From DAITPV01 sp050692555 (GTDB lineage: Bacteria > Actinomycetota > UBA4738 > CALAEC01): a stretch of 64,000 nucleotides of DNA. Below the pieces are notes generated by a model, which saw only the letters and a program-made list of their open reading frames with translations, did no database searches and was not told the origin of the DNA. The position numbers were made by a program, and so were the translations under genes. This document shows positions 43,400 to 49,965 of the stretch, one piece after another (position 1 is the stretch's first letter; every line of letters starts with the position of its first letter). The stretch is taken from positions 12,405 to 76,404 of the forward strand of contig JBOGVS010000009.1 of NCBI GenBank assembly GCA_050692555.1, written 5' to 3'.

Positions 43400-44002
43400 T
43401 TAAGCGAGTGCTCCCTCCAGTCCCAGCAGGAACTTCTTGCGCTCGAGTCCCCCCGTGTACCCGCCCAGCCCACCGCCGGAGTGCACCACCCGGTGGCACG
43501 GAACCACGATCGGAATGGGGTTCGACCCGAGGGCGTTGCCGGCCGCGCGATACGCGCGGGGGCTGCCGGCCCGGGCGGCGACGTCCCGGTAGGCGGTCAC
43601 CGATCCGTACGGGACCCTGGCCGTGGCCCGGAGGACCCGCCGGAAGAACCCCTCGGACGTCAGGGTCCAGTCGATGGCCACCTCGAAGCGATGCCTCCGG
43701 CCGGCGAAGTACTCCTCCAGCTCCCGGCGGACCTGCTCGGTCCCCCGGGGAGAGGCCAGCACCCTGGGCGACACGGCCTCGGACAGCTCCTCAAGCACGT
43801 GCACCTCGTCCTGGTACGACACCCGGACCAGGCCCCGGGGAGTGACCGCGGCCAGGATCGGGCCCAGCGGGGAGTCCACGGTCCCGTAGGCCACGTCCAC
43901 CAGGCCATCCCGGTCGGCTCGGGCCAACAGGGCCTGGGCCGCCTCCGCGGCCCGCTCGGTGTGTCCCTCCGGCGCCCTCAGGGCCCGCTCGATGTCCTTC
44001 AC
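43400..44002 (-). CDS. ogt: methylated-DNA-protein-cysteine methyltransferase (Ogt/AGT)
   Basis: A 200-aa suicide repair protein that removes O6-alkyl groups from guanine. IPIVVPCHRVVHSGGGLGGY contains the acceptor Cys in PCHRV; RVPYGSVTAYRDVAARAG is the DNA-binding helix region, and YTGGLERKKFLL closes the domain. An N-terminal 40 residues precede the ribonuclease-like domain. GTG 44002 overlaps the sigma-factor stop (GTGA), so it is made together with that regulator. Confidence 0.9.
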   Translation of the reverse strand: MKDIERALRAPEGHTERAAEAAQALLARADRDGLVDVAYGTVDSPLGPILAAVTPRGLVRVSYQDEVHVLEELSEAVSPRVLASPRGTEQVRRELEEYFAGRRHRFEVAIDWTLTSEGFFRRVLRATARVPYGSVTAYRDVAARAGSPRAYRAAGNALGSNPIPIVVPCHRVVHSGGGLGGYTGGLERKKFLLGLEGALA

Positions 44003-44502
44003 CGACTCCACTCCTCCCGTAGCTTGGTCAACCCCATCCGCACGTTCTGTCGCGCCGCCGCCTCCGATCCACCCATCGTGCCGGCCACCTCCCGGTACGC
44101 CAGGTCTCCCACGTACCGGAGCACCACCGCCTGGCGCTGCTTCGCTGGCAGCCGATCCACGAGCCGCCACACCTCCGGATCGTGGCCGTCGTCGGTGGGC
44201 GCCGGCCGTTCCGAGACCTCTGCGACCGGCTCCGGTCGGCGCCGTCGCCCCCGGTGGGCGTCCATCGCCTTTCGGTAGGCGATCTGCATGACCCACGCGC
44301 GGAGGTTCGATCCGTCGCGGAGCCGTGGGTAGGCGCGCAGGGCCGCCACGAACGTCTCCTGGAACTGGTCCTCCGCTTCCTGGGTTCCCACCAAGGCCAC
44401 CAGGAACCGGTACACGGCGTCCCGGTGCTCGTCGAGGAACCGCTGGAACGGCGGTAGCGCCACGGTGGTTGAACGGCCAGCGGGAGGGGGATGTGAGGTC
44501 AC
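43999..44502 (-). CDS. ECF-type RNA polymerase sigma factor
   Basis: A 167-aa sigma-70 family protein. Region 2: HRDAVYRFLVALVGTQEAED then QFQETFVAALRAYPRL and LRAWVMQIAYRKAMDAHR; region 4: LPAKQRQAVVLRYVGDLAYR and the helix-turn-helix through NVRMGLTKLREEW. GTG 44502 overlaps the hydrolase stop (GTGA). No anti-sigma gene adjoins; the partner genes are a hydrolase and Ogt, suggesting an alkylation-stress or similar regulon (inference). Confidence 0.85.
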   Translation of the reverse strand: MTSHPPPAGRSTTVALPPFQRFLDEHRDAVYRFLVALVGTQEAEDQFQETFVAALRAYPRLRDGSNLRAWVMQIAYRKAMDAHRGRRRRPEPVAEVSERPAPTDDGHDPEVWRLVDRLPAKQRQAVVLRYVGDLAYREVAGTMGGSEAAARQNVRMGLTKLREEWSR

Positions 44503-45272
44503 CCGAGAAGCTCGAGCAGTCGCGCGCTCAGGCGTTCGGCGAAGGTCGGGGTCAGGCCGTCCTCGGCGTGACCGAATCGGGAGGCCAGCATGAGGCGCTT
44601 CGGCTCCCCGGCCCGCCGGTACAGCCGCCACATCTCCTCTTCATCGAAGAAATGGTCGTCGCGCCCGTGGACCAGGACCAACGGCGTCGGAGCGATCCGG
44701 CCGACCACCTCCTCCGGCGACTCGGGCCACGGTCGAAGCTCCGCAGCCCGCGTGCCGAGGAGCCAGGCCACCTGGCGTCCCCGGGACGAGGATCCCACCC
44801 AGGTCATCTGCCGGACCGCACGCGACCGGTGCCCGTCCCACCTGGCCGGCGTGGACACCGCGACCACCGCGTCCACGGGCTCGGCATCCTCCGCGGCCGC
44901 CGACCGGATCACCGCCACCCCGCCCATGGACACTCCCAGCGCCACGACCGGCTCGTCGCGCTCCCGGCGGGCCAGCCGGACCACGGCATCGACGTCCAGG
45001 GCCTCGCGGTCGCCGTAGGTGCACAGCCCCTCGCTGGTCCCGTGGCCTCGGAGATCCACGGCGAACGTGGTGAACCGGGCCGCCATGGCCTCCGCGAACC
45101 GGACGATGCGCGGCTTTCGGTACCAGCCCAGGAACCCGTGACAGAACACCAGTGAGGGCCCCGCCGTGCCCACTCGGATCCCGGTAAGCCTCACTCCGTC
45201 GGCAGCCGTCGCGGTGAACGGATCGGCCGGCCGTCGGTAGGCGCGCGAGCGCAACGTGAGCGTGGCACCCAC
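44499..45272 (-). CDS. alpha/beta hydrolase
   Basis: A 257-aa alpha/beta hydrolase. Nucleophile elbow ALGVSMGGVAV, oxyanion region FCHGFLGWYRKP, Asp in VHGRDDHFF and His in RFGHAEDGL form the catalytic set. The substrate is unknown. GTG 45272 has TAGGCT 7 bases upstream, which selects it among several in-frame starts. First gene of the hydrolase-sigma-ogt operon, divergent from glnR. Confidence 0.85.
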   Translation of the reverse strand: MGATLTLRSRAYRRPADPFTATAADGVRLTGIRVGTAGPSLVFCHGFLGWYRKPRIVRFAEAMAARFTTFAVDLRGHGTSEGLCTYGDREALDVDAVVRLARRERDEPVVALGVSMGGVAVIRSAAAEDAEPVDAVVAVSTPARWDGHRSRAVRQMTWVGSSSRGRQVAWLLGTRAAELRPWPESPEEVVGRIAPTPLVLVHGRDDHFFDEEEMWRLYRRAGEPKRLMLASRFGHAEDGLTPTFAERLSARLLELLG

Positions 45273-45279
45273 GAGCCCG

Positions 45280-45285
45280 AGCCTA
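45280..45285 (-). promoter_or_regulatory. -10 box TAGGCT, leaderless promoter of the hydrolase-sigma-ogt operon
   Basis: TAGGCT on the minus strand, 7 bases before GTG 45272. It is only 10 bp from the glnR -10 on the other strand. Confidence 0.55.
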
Positions 45286-45295
45286 CTCGTTCTGC

Positions 45296-45301
45296 TACCC
45301 T
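45296..45301 (+). promoter_or_regulatory. -10 box TACCCT, leaderless promoter of glnR
   Basis: TACCCT 8 bases before TTG 45310, with no Shine-Dalgarno. Confidence 0.45.
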
Positions 45302-45309
45302 CGGCGGGG

Positions 45310-45975
45310 TTGCGACGCATCCTGTTCCTCACCGAGCGTGCTCCGGATGCGGTGTTGCGCGCAGCCCTTTCCCTGGGCGCAGACGTCAAGGTCGAGTCCC
45401 CGTCCGCGGACGCTCTGGCCCGGCTGGCCGACATCGCACCCGAACTGTTGGTGGCCGACGCCGTGGAGGAGCCCGAGCTCGTCCACGAGCTCCTCACGGC
45501 GCTGTCGGCGGCCGGCACGAACATCGGGGTGTGGGTGGTCCTGTCTCGGAGCGACCTCGGCCGGCTCGCATGGGATGAGGTGGCCGACGACTTCGTCTAC
45601 CCCGAGACGTCGGAGGCGGAGATCCGGCTGCGGCTGGGGTTGCTCCACGCCCGCCGCGGCGAATCCGGCGAAGCCGTGGTCCGCCTGGGCGCGGTGGCCA
45701 TCAACGTGGAGACCTATCAGGTAACCGCCGAGGGTCGCCCCCTGGACCTCACCTACAAGGAGTTCGAGCTCCTCCGGTTCCTGGCCGAGCACCCCGGGAG
45801 GGTGTTCACCCGGGCGAAGGTGCTCCAGGAGGTGTGGGGGTACGACTTCTACGGCGGCACCCGGACCGTCGACGTCCACGTCCGCCGCCTCCGGGCCAAG
45901 CTGGGCCCGGAGCACGAGCACCTGATCGAGACGGTCCGGGGCGTCGGCTACCGGGCCGCCGACCGGCCCCGCTGA
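45310..45975 (+). CDS. glnR: GlnR-like OmpR-family nitrogen regulator
   Basis: A 221-aa protein with an atypical receiver domain (about 1-115) and a winged-helix output domain. The latter, LDLTYKEFELLRFLAEHPGR, VFTRAKVLQEVWGYDFYGGT, RTVDVHVRRLRAKLGPEHEH and LIETVRGVGYR, is nearly the same as in Streptomyces and mycobacterial GlnR. The receiver keeps an Asp in LLVADAVEE but lacks the other acidic pocket residues, as GlnR does. It directly precedes glnA, and its stop codon overlaps the first site of the GlnR box. TTG 45310 is inferred from the leaderless pattern. Confidence 0.8.
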   Translation: MRRILFLTERAPDAVLRAALSLGADVKVESPSADALARLADIAPELLVADAVEEPELVHELLTALSAAGTNIGVWVVLSRSDLGRLAWDEVADDFVYPETSEAEIRLRLGLLHARRGESGEAVVRLGAVAINVETYQVTAEGRPLDLTYKEFELLRFLAEHPGRVFTRAKVLQEVWGYDFYGGTRTVDVHVRRLRAKLGPEHEHLIETVRGVGYRAADRPR

Positions 45976-46011
45976 AACACAGAATTAACGTCCGCGAAAC
46001 CATCGGGCAAC
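45974..46011 (+). promoter_or_regulatory. GlnR box upstream of glnA (four sites in 11-bp phase)
   Basis: GAAAC (45974) - N6 - TTAAC (45985) - N6 - GAAAC (45996) - N6 - GCAAC (46007). This is the alternating a/b site pattern, (G/T)TNAC-N6-GAAAC, known for actinobacterial GlnR. The TTAAC-N6-GAAAC pair ends 21 bp before the -10 TAGCCT. Confidence 0.75.
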
Positions 46012-46021
46012 TACGCCCCGG

Positions 46022-46027
46022 TAGCCT
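46022..46027 (+). promoter_or_regulatory. -10 box TAGCCT of glnA
   Basis: TAGCCT, with the transcript start expected near 46034. The centre of the TTAAC-N6-GAAAC pair then falls at about -42, a class II activator position. Confidence 0.55.
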
Positions 46028-46055
46028 TCCCCCGACCGAGCTCAAGGAGGGTTGG

Positions 46056-47474
46056 ATGGCGACGCCCAAAGACGTGCTGGAGCTGGCCAAGAAGGCCGAC
46101 GCCCAGATCGTCGACTTCCGGTTCTGCGACCTCCCCGGCCTCATGCAGCATTTCTCCGTGCCGATCAAGGAGCTGACCGAGGAGGGATTCGACGACGGGT
46201 ACGGGTTCGACGGATCCTCGATCCGCGGCTTCCAGGAGATCCAGGAGTCCGACATGCTCCTGCTTCCCGATCCCGACGCCGCGTACCTCGATCCGTTCAC
46301 CGCTCGGTCGACCCTGGTGGTCCACTGCTTCGTCAAGGATCCGGTCACCGGGGAGATGTACTCGAGGGATCCCCGGGGCATCGCCCGGAAGGCGGAGCTC
46401 TACCTGAAGCAGACCGGGATCGCGGACATCTCGTACTGGGGCCCCGAGTGCGAGTTCTACATCTTCGACTCGATCCGGTTCGACCAGAACCAGCACGAGG
46501 GCTACTACCACATCGACGCCGTCGAGGGCGTGTGGAACTCCGGGAAGGACGAGGAGGGCGGCAACAAGGGGTACAAGCCCCGGTACAAGGAGGGGTACTT
46601 CCCCCTGCCGCCGATGGACCACTACCAGGACCTCCGGACCGAGATGGTCCTCAACCTCCAGGAGGTGGGGATCGACGTCGAGGTGCACCACCACGAGGTC
46701 GGCACCGCCGGGCAAGCGGAGATCGACATCCGCTACGACACCCTGCTGAAGCAGGCCGACAACGTCATGAAGTACAAGTACGTGGTCAAGAACACGGCCC
46801 GGCTGGCCGGCAAGACCGTGACGTTCATGCCCAAGCCGATCTTCCAGGACAACGGCTCGGGGATGCACACCCACCAGAGCCTGTGGAACGGCGGGGAGAA
46901 CCTGTTCTGGGACGAGGTGGGCTACGCCCAGATCTCCGACATGTGCCGGTGGTACATCGGCGGGCTGCTGTCCCACGCCCCCGCGCTCCTGGCCTTCGCC
47001 GCGCCGACCACGAACTCGTACCGGCGGCTGGTGCCGGGGTACGAGGCCCCCATCAACCTGGTGTACTCGCAGCGGAACCGGTCGGCCTGCGCTCGGATCC
47101 CGGTGTACTACAAGACCCCGGCGGCCAAGCGGGTGGAGTTCCGTTCGCCGGACCCGTCGTGCAACCCGTACTTGGCGTTCGCGGCGATGTTGCAGGCCGG
47201 CTTGGACGGAGTGAAGAACAAGATCGAGCCCCCCGACCCCATCGACAAGGACCTCTACGACCTCCCGCCGGAGGAGAGCGCTCAGGTCAAGCAGGTCCCC
47301 GGCTCATTGGAGGAGGTACTCGACGCGCTGGAGGCCGACCACGGCTTCCTGCTGGAGGGCGGGGTGTTCACCCAGGACGTCATCGACACGTGGCTGGAGT
47401 TCAAGCGCAACGAGGTGGATGAGGTTCGGCTCCGGCCGCACCCCTGGGAGTTCTACATGTCCTACGACGCTTGA
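46056..47474 (+). CDS. glnA: glutamine synthetase type I, adenylylation-type
   Basis: A 472-aa GS, the longest of three here and similar in length to the mycobacterial GlnA1. Seen: GYGFDGSSIRGFQEIQESDM, the metal-binding WGPECEFYIFD and HHHEVGTAGQAEID, KPIFQDNGSGMHTHQSLW, the active-site flap region and RRLVPGYEAPINL. The tail carries DKDLYDLPPEE, whose Tyr is the site adenylylated by GlnE. It makes glutamine from glutamate, ammonia and ATP. AGGAGG at 46045-46050 sets the ATG. GlnR regulation is indicated by the upstream box. Confidence 0.95.
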   Translation: MATPKDVLELAKKADAQIVDFRFCDLPGLMQHFSVPIKELTEEGFDDGYGFDGSSIRGFQEIQESDMLLLPDPDAAYLDPFTARSTLVVHCFVKDPVTGEMYSRDPRGIARKAELYLKQTGIADISYWGPECEFYIFDSIRFDQNQHEGYYHIDAVEGVWNSGKDEEGGNKGYKPRYKEGYFPLPPMDHYQDLRTEMVLNLQEVGIDVEVHHHEVGTAGQAEIDIRYDTLLKQADNVMKYKYVVKNTARLAGKTVTFMPKPIFQDNGSGMHTHQSLWNGGENLFWDEVGYAQISDMCRWYIGGLLSHAPALLAFAAPTTNSYRRLVPGYEAPINLVYSQRNRSACARIPVYYKTPAAKRVEFRSPDPSCNPYLAFAAMLQAGLDGVKNKIEPPDPIDKDLYDLPPEESAQVKQVPGSLEEVLDALEADHGFLLEGGVFTQDVIDTWLEFKRNEVDEVRLRPHPWEFYMSYDA

Positions 47475-47493
47475 GGGCCGTCGGCGGGAGCTG

Positions 47494-47795
47494 TTACACG
47501 ACGCCTGAATCGAGGAGGGGCTGCTTCTTGCCCTTGCCCTTCTTCTTCTTGCACTTCTTGCCCTTCCGGTTCTGACCTTTGCCTTTCTTTCCCTTGCACT
47601 TCTTCTTGGCCTGCTGGCCGCCCTCGATCTCGAAGGTGTTCTCGTTCCGGCCTCTGTCGAAGGTCTGCTCGACGTTGCCGGCGTGATCGATGGCCCGGGA
47701 GAACGCCGTGTAGTCCAGGATCTTCCGGACGCTGGCCTTGAACCTGTCGATCGCGCGGAGGTAAAAGTCCGGCTGGTACAGGGACATCGACAGCC
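47494..47795 (-). pseudogene. C-terminal remnant of an exported Calx-beta-type protein paralogue
   Basis: About 95 codons: SLYQPDFYLRAIDRFKASVR, YTAFSRAIDHAGNVEQTFDR and GRNENTFEIEGG, then a Lys-rich tail of KKKCKGKKGKG type. The first part aligns along its length with the C-terminus of the protein at 48650-49921. Everything N-terminal of WLSMSLYQ is missing; the frame runs instead into sequence that is antisense to the next plus-strand gene. No start or signal. A truncated gene, probably silent. Confidence 0.65.
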
Positions 47796-47800
47796 ACCGT

Positions 47801-48538
47801 TTGCAGACGGTCGACGAGCTCGGCGGCTCGGCCGGTGAGTTCATCTGCGATCCCACCGATCCGGCCACGCTCGAGCAGGGGTTCGCCAACCGGAAGGTGA
47901 GCCTGGATCGCTTTGCCGGGAACCAGATCCTGATCCGGTTCAACTACGTACTGGGCCCGACGAACCCGGCGCTCTCCCAGCCGTGCGGATGGTACGTCGA
48001 TGACATCTCGCTGTTCTCCGCCAACTGGGTCCCGCAGGGAAACACCACCAACGAGAACTTCCCGATCATCGGCCGGCAGAACGGCACGTACGCCTATCGC
48101 GTGCTGGGCGTGTACACCGACGGCATCACCACCGCGCCCAGCAACCCGGAGCTGGCCACGGTGACCAGCGCCGCTCCACTCCCGGCCAAGGCCCTGGCCC
48201 GGTGCCTGAAGTTCCCGGGGCACCACATCCTTGGGACCAACGGCAAGGACAAGCTCCGCGGGACGAACGAGGGTGAAGTGCTGTGCGGCTTCGGAGGAAA
48301 GGACAGGATTAAGTCCAAGGGCGGGGGCGACGTGGCCCTCGGCGGTGGTGGCAAGGACAAGGTCACCGGCGACAAGGGCAAGGACCTCGTCGAAGGCGAG
48401 AACGGCAACGACAAGCTGAAGGGTGGTCCGGCCAAGGACAAGCTCAAAGGTGGCAAGGGCAGGGACGTCCTGAACGGCGGCTCGGGCAAGGACAAGTGCA
48501 TCGGCGGGCCGAAGAAGGACGTCCTCAAGAAGTGCTGA
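47801..48538 (+). pseudogene. C-terminal part of an exported protein with RTX-like repeats (5' truncated)
   Basis: About 245 codons without a signal peptide or convincing start. The first part, RKVSLDRFAGNQILIRFNYV and PCGWYVDDISLF, looks like the jelly-roll domain found at the C-termini of secreted peptidases (immune-inhibitor-A type). The second part, from about residue 145, is a run of degenerate RTX-type calcium-binding repeats (GGKDRIKSKGGGD, GGSGKDKC). Its 5' end meets the inverted remnant at about 47795. It was probably cut from a larger secreted protein. Confidence 0.6.
48223..48530 (+). repeat. degenerate RTX-like nonapeptide repeats
   Basis: Roughly ten units of the pattern GGxGxDxLxG, many with Lys in place of the usual Asp partners (GKDKLKG), in the coding sequence of the truncated exported protein. 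Confidence 0.7.
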
Positions 48539-48560
48539 GCGCGAGGAGAACATAACTCGT

Positions 48561-48653
48561 ATGCCCGGCCGCAGTGCGGCCCGCGCCGTGATCCTGGCGG
48601 CGGCGATGCTCCTGGCCCTGCCGATGGCAGCGTCGGCGGACCCGGTGCCCTAG
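48561..48653 (+). pseudogene. orphan signal peptide (30 codons, body missing)
   Basis: ATG 48561 with GCGAGGAG upstream encodes MPGRSAARAVILAAAMLLAL and then PMAASADPVP and stops. This is a complete Sec signal peptide with an ASA cleavage site and nothing after it. The stop codon coincides with the stop of the convergent gene at 48650. It is the 5' end of an exported protein gene whose body has been lost. Confidence 0.6.
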
Positions 48654-49921
48654 TCTTTCTTCTTCCTCCTCCTGACCTCGAAGGTGTTCTCGTTGCGTCC
48701 CACGCCGAAAGAGCTCTCCACGTTGCCGTCGGCGTCGACGGCCCGGGAGAACGCGGTGTAGTTCTTGATCCTTCCGGTGCTAGGCCGTATTGCGCCCAGC
48801 CGGTACAGGAAGAAGTCCTGCTGATACAGGGACGTGGCCAACCAGACCTCGTCGCCGCAGCTCCCTCCACGGAAGCGCTTCCCGGCCCACCAGGCGCACC
48901 TCCCGCCCTTGATGGTTTGACGCAGGGCGAACTCGGCGCCGACCACCCCGACCGGGTCGGGGTCCTTGGTGAACACGTGGATCTCCCGGAGTCGGTAGCT
49001 GATCGTCTTGTACTTCTTCGTGTGGTTGGGGTGGTGCAGCGTGCTCTCGGGCGGCGAGCCGAAGGCCTGCCCCTTGTCCACGATCCTGATGGTCGCGCTC
49101 TTCGGATCCTCGGCGGAGGGATCGGTGAGGGTGACCGTCACTTCCTCGGTGGGCTCCCCCGGGCCGTCGTCGATGATCTTGAGCGTGATCAGCTGCACCC
49201 GTTCGTTCGCCGGGAAAGTCAAGGGTTGCGGGGAAGTGACGATGAAGTCCTGTCCCTCCGTGGCGGGAGCGGCCGAGCTCCCGGCGACCGTGTAGCCGAA
49301 CGAGGCCGGCGACCCGGCGGGGCCGGCCCGGAACACCGGAACCGAGACCGTGGCCCTGGCCTCGTGGGTGTCGTAGGGACCGCTCCCCTCGAGGGACGGC
49401 CGGACCCCCCCGTCGTCGTCGAGGATGTACAGGGGAACCTCCGTGGGCACCGCCTTGTACCCGCTGGACTGTGTGATGATCGCTCGAGCCTGTTCGGCGA
49501 CGGGCTCGACGGCGAAGTCGTCGAAGATCGTGACGGTGTCGCTGTGCTCGGTGGGCGAGCCGTGGGCCGGGCTGTATAGCGGCTGGGTGGCCCCGCTCTT
49601 GGGCTGATAGTCGCCCGCCGGGCCTCCGGAGGCGGGGCGGGGAGTGCCGGCGGGAGGATCCCCAACCCCGTACGTGGCAGTCACCGGGACGCCGCTGCAG
49701 TCGTCGCCCACGGACACCACGGTGACCGTAGTGGTACCGGTCTGCTCTCCGGTCACGTAGAAGAAGTGCGGGCCCAGGTTGCCGATGACGGCGGGGAAGC
49801 CGCCCCACCGGACCCCCAGGTGGCCCGTGGCGCAGGCTTGGGATGCATCCACCGCGGGAACCACGGTCACCGCCAAGGCCACGGCGATCGCCGAGGCAGG
49901 ACGGGTGATGCGGGCGCCCAC
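48650..49921 (-). CDS. exported Calx-beta domain protein
   Basis: A 423-aa secreted protein. Signal peptide ITRPASAIAVALAVTVVPAV (about 5-25). Two regions resemble Calx-beta domains: about 115-170 and 190-290 (ATVSVPVFRAGPAGSPASFG, ATEGQDFIVTSPQPLTFPAN, GEPTEEVTVTLTDP). The C-terminus ends in the SLYQQDFFLY-GRNENTFEVR module also found in the remnant at 47494. GTG 49921 is preferred to ATG 49930 because GATAAT lies 7 bases before it. A surface or matrix role is likely; the function is unknown. Confidence 0.7.
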   Translation of the reverse strand: MGARITRPASAIAVALAVTVVPAVDASQACATGHLGVRWGGFPAVIGNLGPHFFYVTGEQTGTTTVTVVSVGDDCSGVPVTATYGVGDPPAGTPRPASGGPAGDYQPKSGATQPLYSPAHGSPTEHSDTVTIFDDFAVEPVAEQARAIITQSSGYKAVPTEVPLYILDDDGGVRPSLEGSGPYDTHEARATVSVPVFRAGPAGSPASFGYTVAGSSAAPATEGQDFIVTSPQPLTFPANERVQLITLKIIDDGPGEPTEEVTVTLTDPSAEDPKSATIRIVDKGQAFGSPPESTLHHPNHTKKYKTISYRLREIHVFTKDPDPVGVVGAEFALRQTIKGGRCAWWAGKRFRGGSCGDEVWLATSLYQQDFFLYRLGAIRPSTGRIKNYTAFSRAVDADGNVESSFGVGRNENTFEVRRRKKKD

Positions 49922-49928
49922 CGCTCCC

Positions 49929-49934
49929 ATTATC
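49929..49934 (-). promoter_or_regulatory. -10 box GATAAT, leaderless promoter of the Calx-beta gene
   Basis: GATAAT on the minus strand, 7 bases before GTG 49921. Confidence 0.5.
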
Positions 49935-49965
49935 TCCGCGATCTCGTTCGAACGGCGAGCTCCCC

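Noticed and set aside
48223..48530. CRISPR-like array from short repeated units
   Set aside because: The repeats are in-frame glycine/aspartate/lysine codons of an RTX-like protein with no constant repeat-spacer length.
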